From NCBI GenBank assembly GCA_041748615.1, contig JBGTCY010000202.1, positions 1 to 13,042 of the forward strand: a stretch of DNA of 13,042 bases. Direction: 5' to 3'. Below, one piece after another: positions 7,640-13,042 of this stretch. The notes beneath the pieces were generated by a model. That model saw nothing but the letters and a program-made list of their open reading frames with translations, was not told where the DNA came from and did not search any database. Made by a program: the position numbers and the translations under genes. Source of the stretch: JBGTCY01 sp041748615. GTDB taxonomy: Bacteria; Bacteroidota; Bacteroidia; Chitinophagales; CAIOSU01. Numbering within the stretch: the first letter of the stretch is position 1; each line of letters begins with the position of its first letter.

Positions 7640-8926
7640 ATGCCCATTCCAGGCATCCTGAATGAAGAGTTGCTTAGTTACATCTGGCAGCATCGGCTTT
7701 ATTCTTTTTCCGAATTAAAAACCAATACCGGTGAAACCGTTGAAGTAGTGCATTGCGGTTTGCGCAACCGCGATGCGGGTCCTGACTTTTCTCAGGCTAA
7801 AATCCGGCTCAATGGCGATTTGCTGGCAGGCAATGTAGAGTTGCATCTGCGCTCAAGCGATTGGTTCAAACATCAGCATCAGCGAGATAAAGCCTATTCC
7901 AATCTCATCCTGCATGTGGTATTTGAAGATGACAGTAAAATTCCGGTTTCAAATGCTTTTCCAACTCTGGAATTGAAAGACAAAATTGAACCGGATTTTA
8001 TGAAACGCTATCAGCAACTGATGTCAAACGGAAGTTGGATTCCCTGCGAAAATCAATTGCACGCGGTGGATGAATTTGTAATTAAAAATGGACTGCACCG
8101 GTTGGTGGCTGAAAGGTTGGAACGGAAAACGGAAGCCATCCGTGAAGTGCTGGCGCAAACAAAAAACAGTTGGGAGGAAACATGCTATCGGCTCACCGCC
8201 CGCAATTTCGGCTTGAAGATTAACGCGGAACCTTTTGAACGGCTTGCCCGCTCATTGCCGCTGAACATCATCGCGAAACATAAAAACAACTTGTTTCAGT
8301 TAGAAGCGCTCTTGTTCGGGCAGGCGGGAATGTTGGAATCGGATTTTACGGATGAATATCCAAATCAACTGAAAAAGGAATTCGGTTATCTGCAAAAAAA
8401 ATATTCGCTCACACCGCTGCCGCTCCATGTTTGGAAGTTTTTGCGATTGCGCCCGCCCGGATTTCCCACACTCAGAATCGCGCAGTTCGCAGCGCTGCTT
8501 TTTCAGTCATCACATCTTTTTTCCAAAATGCTGGAAGCGAAAGACGCGTCTGAAATGGCAAAGCTCTTTCAGTCGGAACCTTCCGCCTATTGGCAAACGC
8601 ATTACCTGTTTGACAAACCATCGGCAAAGAGAAGCAAAAAAGTCGGAAATGATTTTTTGCATTTGCTCATGATTAATGCCGTTGCGCCAATGTTGTTTTT
8701 ATTTGGAAAAACGAAAGGCGATGTTTCGGTGCAGGAAAAAGCGATAACCCTTTTGGAACATACACCGTATGAAAACAATGCGATTACCCGAAAATGGAAA
8801 TCAGCGGGTGTGAAAGCGGATTCGGCTTACGAGAGCCAGGCGCTGTTGCAACTGAAAAATGAGTATTGTGCCGGAAAGAAATGCCTGCAATGTCACATCG
8901 GAAATAAAGTGTTAACAGCGGAATAG
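7640..8926 (+). CDS. DUF2851 family protein
   Basis: The 428-residue protein is soluble, without a signal peptide or membrane segment, and matches the DUF2851 family of Bacteroidota: N-terminal NEELLSYIWQHRLY, then LRNRDAGPDFSQAKIRLNG, GNVELHLRSSDWFKHQH and NLILHVVFEDD, ending with a Cys cluster (Cys410, Cys415, Cys418) in CAGKKCLQCHIGNKV. Its function is not established. The order PDF (48-50), then VELH (66-69) with nearby DW and HxH, resembles a PD-(D/E)XK-type nuclease core with His in place of Lys; this is my inference. The C-terminal cysteines may bind metal. Length looks complete. The PspC-like gene starts 47 bp downstream, so co-transcription is possible. Confidence 0.9.
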   Translation: MPIPGILNEELLSYIWQHRLYSFSELKTNTGETVEVVHCGLRNRDAGPDFSQAKIRLNGDLLAGNVELHLRSSDWFKHQHQRDKAYSNLILHVVFEDDSKIPVSNAFPTLELKDKIEPDFMKRYQQLMSNGSWIPCENQLHAVDEFVIKNGLHRLVAERLERKTEAIREVLAQTKNSWEETCYRLTARNFGLKINAEPFERLARSLPLNIIAKHKNNLFQLEALLFGQAGMLESDFTDEYPNQLKKEFGYLQKKYSLTPLPLHVWKFLRLRPPGFPTLRIAQFAALLFQSSHLFSKMLEAKDASEMAKLFQSEPSAYWQTHYLFDKPSAKRSKKVGNDFLHLLMINAVAPMLFLFGKTKGDVSVQEKAITLLEHTPYENNAITRKWKSAGVKADSAYESQALLQLKNEYCAGKKCLQCHIGNKVLTAE

Positions 8927-8973
8927 TGAATAATTTCGTTGATTTAATTAAAAGGAATACTTAATTTTTCGCC

Positions 8974-9192
8974 ATGAATGATTTCAGAAGTTACCTCGAA
9001 CTGCGTTTTTATGGCGTTTGCAGCTATTTGGGCGAAAAGTTGTCCATGCCCTCCGCCAAAATCCGGCTATTTTTCATATATGCCAGTTTTGTCACCGCAG
9101 GTTCACCGATCATCATCTACCTGATTCTCGCTTTTTTAATCAAACTCAAGGATTATATCAAAGGCAGGCGCAGCCCTGTGTGGGATTTTTAG
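8974..9192 (+). CDS. PspC-domain small inner-membrane protein
   Basis: The 72-residue protein carries a PspC-like domain: GVCSYLGEKLSMPSAKIRL (15-33) leads into a hydrophobic segment (about 32-57) that contains the SPIIIYLILAF motif. It ends in a basic tail (KLKDYIKGRRSP). Proteins of this domain sit in the inner membrane and, in proteobacteria, take part in phage-shock/envelope-stress signalling. In Bacteroidota they are often tiny stand-alone proteins of unknown role. A shorter paralogue lies 253 bp downstream. The ATG fits the family's start; an A-rich leader precedes it. Confidence 0.82.
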   Translation: MNDFRSYLELRFYGVCSYLGEKLSMPSAKIRLFFIYASFVTAGSPIIIYLILAFLIKLKDYIKGRRSPVWDF

Positions 9193-9267
9193 GCGCAAAC
9201 AAATTGTCGTTTTTTAAGCTCCAAAAAACAATTTCCAAAAGACAAATAATACTTAATTCTTAAAAAT

Positions 9268-9363
9268 CAAAACACAAATCAATCAAGACACCATGTGCTG
9301 GTTTGAAGTTTTCTCTTTTTGGAATTTATTTGTGATTTGCTTTTTGTGATTTGTAAATTCTGT
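9268..9363. repeat. Degenerate heptamer repeat with imperfect inverted arms
   Basis: On the plus strand 9329-9356 reads as four heptamers, TTTGTGA, TTTGCTT, TTTGTGA and TTTGTAA, followed by a weaker one. Left of it, 9268-9281 (CAAAACA, CAAATCA) is nearly the reverse complement of 9333-9346, matching at 12 of 14 bases, so the spacer between the two PspC genes could fold back on itself. No gene is seen in 9193-9445; this tract is its main feature. Confidence 0.6.
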
Positions 9364-9445
9364 CTTTGGACTGGTTTTTTTTCGATGAGTAAAATGTAAA
9401 AACTATTTCAGACATTTACATCCGTTTTTCAACCAAAAACTTTTA

Positions 9446-9613
9446 ATGATGAAACATGAAAAGAAAATTTTGGGAGTGTGCGCGTGGCTGGCGGAAAAGT
9501 TTGAAATTGACATCACCGTGCTTCGAATTATTTTTGTTGCCGCTGCCATTCTTGGCGTTGGCTCTCCCATTCTCATCTATTTGATTCTCTACCTTGTGAA
9601 ACCCAAAGAATAA
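9446..9613 (+). CDS. Second, very short PspC-domain membrane protein
   Basis: A 55-residue frame from the ATG at 9446 (or the adjacent ATG at 9449) to TAA at 9611. It reads MMKHEKKILGVCAWLAEKF, then DITVLRIIFVAAAILGVG, then SPILIYLILYLVKPKE. This is almost exactly the minimal PspC domain: the GVCAWLAEKF start, the VLRIIFV segment and the SPILIYLILY membrane end. It shares GVC, LxEK and SPIxIYLIL with the protein at 8974-9192 and is clearly paralogous. It should insert in the inner membrane. Its stop is 24 bp before the ATG of the TonB-dependent receptor, so both are probably on one transcript. Its small size makes it easy to miss in automatic annotation. Confidence 0.85.
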   Translation: MMKHEKKILGVCAWLAEKFEIDITVLRIIFVAAAILGVGSPILIYLILYLVKPKE

Positions 9614-9637
9614 GTTCATCCTTATCATCACCCCTGC

Positions 9638-12004
9638 ATGTCCCGCACCCTTTTGTTGTCCATCGCCTGTTGGCTTTTGCAAACCGGTATTTCATTTGGA
9701 CAGGAATCACACATTTTCGGAAAAATAAAAGACGCCAAAACCTATGAACCCATCTTCGGGGCGAATGTGGTGGTGGATGAAAATCACGGAACCGTCACCG
9801 ACTTTGACGGCAACTTCAGCATTAAACTGCCGCCCGGCAACTACCGAATCACTTTCAGCTACATCGGCTATGAAACCGTGAAGCGCAATGTTGACCTGAA
9901 AGATGGTTCATTCAGGGAATTCAACATTTCCCTCGAACCAAAATCAGAGCAGTTGGATATTATCGTTATCTCCGCCAGCCAGTATGAAAAAAATGTAGCG
10001 GAAGAAACCGTTTCGATGGAAGTGATTCGCTCGGAATTAATTTCCAATACCAACGCGCGTGATTTAGGAGAAGTGATTGCCAAAACTCCGGGCGTGCAGG
10101 TGCAGGACGCGCAAATCACCATTCGCGGAGGCAGTTCCTACTCCTATGGCGTGGGAACGCGCACTGCTGTATTGGTTGACGGGCAAAATTTCCTGAGCGC
10201 TGATTTAAGTGAAGCGCAACTGAAATTCGCTCCGCTGGAAGATGTGGAACAAGTGGAAGTGATTAAAGGAGCCGCTTCGGTAATTTATGGTTCCTCGGCA
10301 TTGAATGGCGTCATCAACATGCGCACGGGATGGCCCAAAACGGGCGAAAAAAGCACCGCGCTCACTTTTTATTCCGGGGTTTACAACAACCCGCCCCGCG
10401 AAGAACTGAGTTGGACGAGCAGGGTGAATGGCTTCTCCGGCATGTTTTTCAATCACCGGCAGCGCATCAACAATCTGCAGCTGATGGTAGGCGGCAACAT
10501 TGATTACATCAACAGCTACCTCGAAAAAAATGATGAGTTCCGCATCCGCGGCAGTTTCAAAACGCGCTACACGCCAAAGAAAAATGACAGAATCAACTTC
10601 GGTCTCAACGGCAATGTGATGAAGGAAGTGAGCGACCGTTTTTTCATTTCGCAAGACCTTGACTCCAATGCTTATTTGCAGGGTGCCGGCTCGGGTGATG
10701 AATACATCCGCACCGCGCTTGACCCGCATTTCACTTATCAAAACATGGACGGGCATCGCCTAGCGCTGCGTTTTCGCTATCTCAATATTTTCCGGCAGGG
10801 CAATCCTGCCGGCAATGTCCGCAATGCCATTTCCAATAATTTCAGTTTCGACCCGCAGTACCAAAAAAACTGGGACGACAGGTTCATCCTCACTACAGGG
10901 CTGCCGATGGTTTACGGCACTTCCGTGAGCAATTTGTATGAAGAGCGGAGAAACACGTTGCTGGCAGCCGCTTACGCGCAGGGTGAATTTAAAATCCAGA
11001 AACTTTCTTTGGTGGGCGGGGTGCGCTATGAGTTAACCAAGGTTGATACCGTTTTTGAAAAGGCACTTCCGGTGTTCCGGTTTGGCGCGAATTATCTTTT
11101 TGGAAAAGCCACCTACCTCAGAGCTTCATGGGGGCAGGGCTACAGGCTCGCATCAGTCGCGGAGCGTTTCCTGGCGCAGGAATTCACCAACAACATTTTC
11201 GTGTTGCCCAACCCGCTGCTCGAAGTGGAGAAGGGCTGGAATCTTGAAGTGGGTGTGAAGCAGGGTTTGAAAGTCGGTGCGTGGAAAGGCTTTTTTGACG
11301 CTTCCGTTTTCTGGAGCCAGTATTTTGATTTTGTGGAATACCGTTTTGGGTTTTATCCAAACTATTGGCCCTCCGGTGAAAAAATCATTGACAGCTTAGC
11401 CGATAACATTTTCAGCATCAAGCCATTTAACGTGGAGAATTCGAGAATCTTCGGTTGGGAAGTTTCATTGGTGGGAGAGGGGAAAATCGGACCCATCGGC
11501 ATCGCCACGCTTGCCGGTTACACGTATGTCTATCCCGGTGATTTGGATACCGACACCACGCAACGCGATGTGGGCGTGTTTTTGAAAAACGCCTTCAGAT
11601 ACTTTTCAGATTTTCTCGGAGGCACGGATGATGCGGCTAAAGTGCTGCAATTCCGTCAGAGACACATGGTGAGGTTGGATATTGAATTTACCTACAAGCG
11701 CTTCGCCCTCGGAACCAGCATTTTGTACAACAGTTTCTTTGAGCGCATCCCGCCCGAATTCGCCCTTGCCATCGGCATCATTGACGGCAGCATCGGCAGC
11801 GGCAGACCCAACACCTTAGACCAATATAGACTTGACCACGCTTCCGGTGATTTGGTGGCGGACATGCGCTTCTCCTACCGATTCAGCGATAAAATGAAAA
11901 TATCATTCCTCATGCGCAACATCGCCAACTACGAATACGCGGTTCGCCCCGGAAAATTAGACCCGCCCCGCACCTACACGGTTCAGTTTGCTTTGAAATT
12001 GTAG
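9638..12004 (+). CDS. TonB-dependent outer-membrane receptor with N-terminal regulatory-like domain
   Basis: The 788-residue protein begins with a signal peptide (MSRTLLLSIACWLLQTGISFG). A carboxypeptidase-D regulatory-like domain follows (about 25-110: GKIKDAKTYEPIFGANVVVD, GTVTDFDGNFSIKLPPG, YIGYETVKR). The plug domain covers about 115-230, with ITIRGGSSYSYGVGTRTAVL, VEQVEVIKGAASVIYGSSAL and GVINMRT. The rest is a 22-strand-type barrel with repeated aromatic beta segments, ending RTYTVQFALKL. Such receptors import siderophores, vitamins, metals or oligosaccharides using TonB energy. No SusD-like partner follows, so a siderophore, cobalamin or metal substrate is as plausible as a glycan; the substrate cannot be told from sequence. 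The terminal residue is Leu, not the usual Phe. The gene is closely preceded by the short PspC gene. Confidence 0.93.
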   Translation: MSRTLLLSIACWLLQTGISFGQESHIFGKIKDAKTYEPIFGANVVVDENHGTVTDFDGNFSIKLPPGNYRITFSYIGYETVKRNVDLKDGSFREFNISLEPKSEQLDIIVISASQYEKNVAEETVSMEVIRSELISNTNARDLGEVIAKTPGVQVQDAQITIRGGSSYSYGVGTRTAVLVDGQNFLSADLSEAQLKFAPLEDVEQVEVIKGAASVIYGSSALNGVINMRTGWPKTGEKSTALTFYSGVYNNPPREELSWTSRVNGFSGMFFNHRQRINNLQLMVGGNIDYINSYLEKNDEFRIRGSFKTRYTPKKNDRINFGLNGNVMKEVSDRFFISQDLDSNAYLQGAGSGDEYIRTALDPHFTYQNMDGHRLALRFRYLNIFRQGNPAGNVRNAISNNFSFDPQYQKNWDDRFILTTGLPMVYGTSVSNLYEERRNTLLAAAYAQGEFKIQKLSLVGGVRYELTKVDTVFEKALPVFRFGANYLFGKATYLRASWGQGYRLASVAERFLAQEFTNNIFVLPNPLLEVEKGWNLEVGVKQGLKVGAWKGFFDASVFWSQYFDFVEYRFGFYPNYWPSGEKIIDSLADNIFSIKPFNVENSRIFGWEVSLVGEGKIGPIGIATLAGYTYVYPGDLDTDTTQRDVGVFLKNAFRYFSDFLGGTDDAAKVLQFRQRHMVRLDIEFTYKRFALGTSILYNSFFERIPPEFALAIGIIDGSIGSGRPNTLDQYRLDHASGDLVADMRFSYRFSDKMKISFLMRNIANYEYAVRPGKLDPPRTYTVQFALKL

Positions 12005-12040
12005 GTGGCTGGTAGTTTAAGGTTTAATGTCATTGGTATT

Positions 12041-12350
12041 CGCGCAAGCATTGAGGCGATGGCATTGAGTGAAAGCCTGCTTGTGCGCTTCATGTGAAGA
12101 CCACAGTCCACAGACCACAGTTTTGCTCGCGCAAGCATTGAGGCGATGGCTTGGAGGGAAAGCCTGCTTGTGCGCTTCCTGGAAGACCACAGTCCACAGA
12201 CGATAGACCACAGTTTTGCTCGCGCAAGCATAGAGGCGAATACTTTGTGCGGAAGCCTGCTTGTGCGCTTCCTGGAAGACCACAGTCCACAGACGACAGA
12301 CCACAGTTTTGCTCGCGCAAGCATAGAGGCGAATGCTTTGAGGGAGAGCC
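12041..12350. repeat. Tandem array of about 90-bp units with hairpin cores
   Basis: Units start with CGCGCAAGCA at 12041, 12128, 12221 and 12314; the first three are 87, 93 and 93 bp, and the fourth is cut off at about 12350. Each full unit has a core of about 47 bp with inverted arms (GCGCAAGCA and TGCTTGTGCGC, 9 pairs with a 2-base bulge), a short dyad (CTTCATGTGAAG or CTTCCTGGAAG), then three or four heptamers of the GACCACA type and TTTTGCT. The 6-bp length difference is exactly one heptamer gained and one base lost. Because 93 divides by three, frames stay open on both strands; I take these as by-products, not genes. Confidence 0.85.
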
Positions 12351-12377
12351 GTCATGCCGAGTTCATCGAAGTATGGC
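12351..12377. repeat. Dispersed repeat fragment joined to the array
   Basis: GTCATGCCGAG, a short spacer, TCGAAGTATGGC: this is the same kind of dispersed GTCA..C.GAG....TCGAAG repeat as at 3894. It replaces the right arm of the fourth array unit, so the junction at 12350/12351 marks an insertion or recombination point. Confidence 0.5.
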
Positions 12378-12469
12378 GCAGTTGCCGTCTTAGGAAAAAT
12401 GAAATGGCGCTTGCTCCGTTCGTCTATGCCTTACTTTGATTGGTAGCGTCCCGCGATTGTGGTGTCTTA

Positions 12470-12482
12470 CCTCCGGGGGAGG
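12470..12482. repeat. Short GC-rich hairpin
   Basis: CCTCC (12470-12474) pairs perfectly with GGAGG (12478-12482) around GGG. No T-tract follows on the plus strand, so it is not a clear terminator. It sits inside the repeat-rich spacer. Confidence 0.35.
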
Positions 12483-12489
12483 AAGGGAG

Positions 12490-12517
12490 TTTAAAGTCTG
12501 ATGTTTAAAGTCTAAAG
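12490..12517. repeat. Heptamer tract of the TTTAAAG type
   Basis: Four consecutive heptamers: TTTAAAG, TCTGATG, TTTAAAG, TCTAAAG. Two similar heptamers (TTTAAGG, TTTAATG) lie at 12016-12029, just after the receptor stop. The sequence differs from the GACCACA heptamers, but the 7-bp period is the same. Confidence 0.55.
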
Positions 12518-12536
12518 TTTCCGCAACCACGGTACT

Positions 12537-12583
12537 CGCGCAAGCATTGAGGCGATGGCATGGAGCGTATGCCTGCTTGTGCG
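12537..12583. repeat. Solo copy of the array's hairpin core
   Basis: CGCGCAAGCATTGAGGCGAT through GCCTGCTTGTGCG repeats the core of the array units, without the dyad and the heptamers. A further right-arm fragment, CCTACTTGTGCGC, follows at about 12620-12632. The core alone therefore seems able to exist as a separate element. Confidence 0.75.
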
Positions 12584-12760
12584 TTAAGTGTTAAGCAGGG
12601 CGGTTGCCCAGTGTGAATACCTACTTGTGCGCATGTTGAATTTTAAGCGGGTAGGTTAGAAACTTATCCCGTAGTGGCGGGAGTGAACACAAGTTATCCA
12701 GCGCAATAGGCAAGGGCGCAAACTTGGGCTATGCGTGGGGTACAACTATGAATAAGATGG
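12584..12760. other. Non-coding block of unknown nature between repeats
   Basis: The block contains GTTAAGTGTTAAGCAGGGC, a right-arm fragment of the array core, a small hairpin TCCCG/CGGGA near 12667-12682, and two related words AACTTATCC and AAGTTATCC about 30 bp apart. No plausible reading frame or RNA gene was found. It may be part of a larger dispersed repeat. Confidence 0.35.
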
Positions 12761-12805
12761 AAGCGGACGCTTAAACAATGTTGGTACAAGCGGACGCTTG
12801 CACCA
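12761..12805. repeat. Paired AAGCGGACGCTT palindromes
   Basis: AAGCGGACGCTT occurs at 12761-12772 and again at 12788-12799. The second copy is the centre of a longer inverted repeat: TGGT and CAAGCG pair with CGCTTG and ACCA (12782-12805), with one mismatch. The two copies are in direct orientation, 27 bp start to start. Confidence 0.6.
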
Positions 12806-12806
12806 G

Positions 12807-12900
12807 AGGGGGGGCTCCCCCTGCTGGCTCAATAATGACGCGCCTGCTCTGAGCGTTTGCCTTCTTGCGCCTCTTTTTTCCTGCATCCGCCTTGGCGGAT
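12807..12900. repeat. Two further small palindromes near the right-hand gene
   Basis: AGGGGG (12807-12812) pairs with CCCCCT (12817-12822) around GGCT. ATCCGCC (12885-12891) pairs with GGCGGAT (12894-12900) around TT. Both are short GC-rich stems typical of Bacteroidota dispersed repeats. The second lies 24 bp downstream of the stop of the minus-strand gene and could help end its transcription, though no clear U-tract follows. Confidence 0.45.
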
Positions 12901-12924
12901 TATGCGTTGGCATCAAATTTTTAT

Positions 12925-13042
12925 TCATTGCTTAATTATTTTTCCCCTCACCGGATGCTCGCTTTGCGATGGTAACATGGCATCATCAATAACAACCTCA
13001 TAATAATAAATACCTGCAGCAAGATGCGCAATACTCAAATTG
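12925..13042 (-). CDS. C-terminal end of a second T9SS-secreted protein (partial)
   Basis: Reading the minus strand from the right edge gives NLSIAHLAAGIYYYEVVIDD, then AMLPSQSEHPVRGKIIKQ and a TGA at 12927-12925. The pattern LxxGIYYYEV followed by GKIIKQ at the very end is the closing part of a T9SS type A sorting domain, the signal that sends a protein through the outer membrane for attachment or release. Only 38 residues are in the window, so the rest of the protein, and its function, are unknown. The stretch MLPSQSEHPVR between the last strands is longer than usual and is encoded by a small palindromic segment (TCGC, TTT, GCGA). Confidence 0.82.
   Translation of the reverse strand, partial: NLSIAHLAAGIYYYEVVIDDAMLPSQSEHPVRGKIIKQ

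Noticed and set aside
9443..9682. Minus-strand frame opposite the second PspC gene
   Set aside because: It is the shadow of the 55-residue PspC protein, which has a clear domain match on the plus strand.
11983..12439. Overlapping repeat-containing frames on both strands, such as 12017-12355 minus and 12146-12439 plus
   Set aside because: The 93-bp unit is a multiple of three, so several frames stay open at once on both strands; this is expected for a repeat and no frame is favoured.
12041..12583. CRISPR array
   Set aside because: The whole unit is conserved, including what would be the spacers; unit size and absence of cas genes also do not fit.
12537..12700. Integron attC sites
   Set aside because: GTTAAGT and GTTAAGC fit the right-hand core consensus GTTRRRY, but no matching RYYYAAC left core at attC-like spacing is seen, and there is no gene cassette or integrase.
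12746..12928. 60-residue minus-strand frame
   Set aside because: It spans several small palindromes, has low-complexity composition and overlaps the stop of the sorting-domain gene; no sign of a real protein.

Overview
The window looks like chromosomal DNA of a Bacteroidota bacterium, probably of the Chitinophagales/Sphingobacteriales type. Three signs support this: two genes end in type IX secretion (T9SS) type A sorting domains, there is a TonB-dependent receptor with an N-terminal carboxypeptidase-regulatory-like domain, and a DUF2851 protein, Bacteroidota-style Mrp and PspC proteins are present. One TAnnTTTG-type promoter hexamer region also fits. No RNA gene, prophage, transposase or CRISPR array was seen.

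Layout. 1-3652 (minus) is one uninterrupted reading frame that runs off the left edge. It encodes a secreted protein of more than 1217 residues: signal peptide, N-terminal domain, PKD domain, eleven Ig-like repeats and the start of a T9SS sorting domain. It lacks a stop codon inside the window, so a stop-to-stop ORF search shows only its shadows. 3653-4257 is a gene-poor spacer with two dispersed palindromic repeats. 4258-4545 (plus) is a small predicted exported protein, convergent with a two-CBS-domain protein (4566-4994, minus). The CBS gene is divergent from mrp (5142-6242), which overlaps a NifU C-terminal-domain scaffold gene (6239-6499) by four bases; together they form a likely Fe-S cluster assembly/transfer pair. 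pyrF (6569-7387, pyrimidine synthesis) follows, then a MITE-like inverted repeat (7444-7562), a DUF2851 gene (7640-8926) and two tiny PspC-domain membrane proteins (8974-9192 and 9446-9613). The second PspC gene is only 55 codons long and lies 24 bp before a TonB-dependent receptor gene (9638-12004).

The right end (12005-12924) has no credible gene. It is a mosaic of short repeats between two convergent genes: a 93-bp tandem array with hairpin cores, degenerate heptamer tracts and several dispersed palindromes. At 12925-13042 the last 38 codons of a second T9SS cargo gene enter from the right on the minus strand.

No complete defence or biosynthetic system is visible. The least explained items are the heptamer/hairpin repeat mosaic, the PspC-PspC-TonB receptor arrangement and the nuclease-like residue pattern in the DUF2851 protein.
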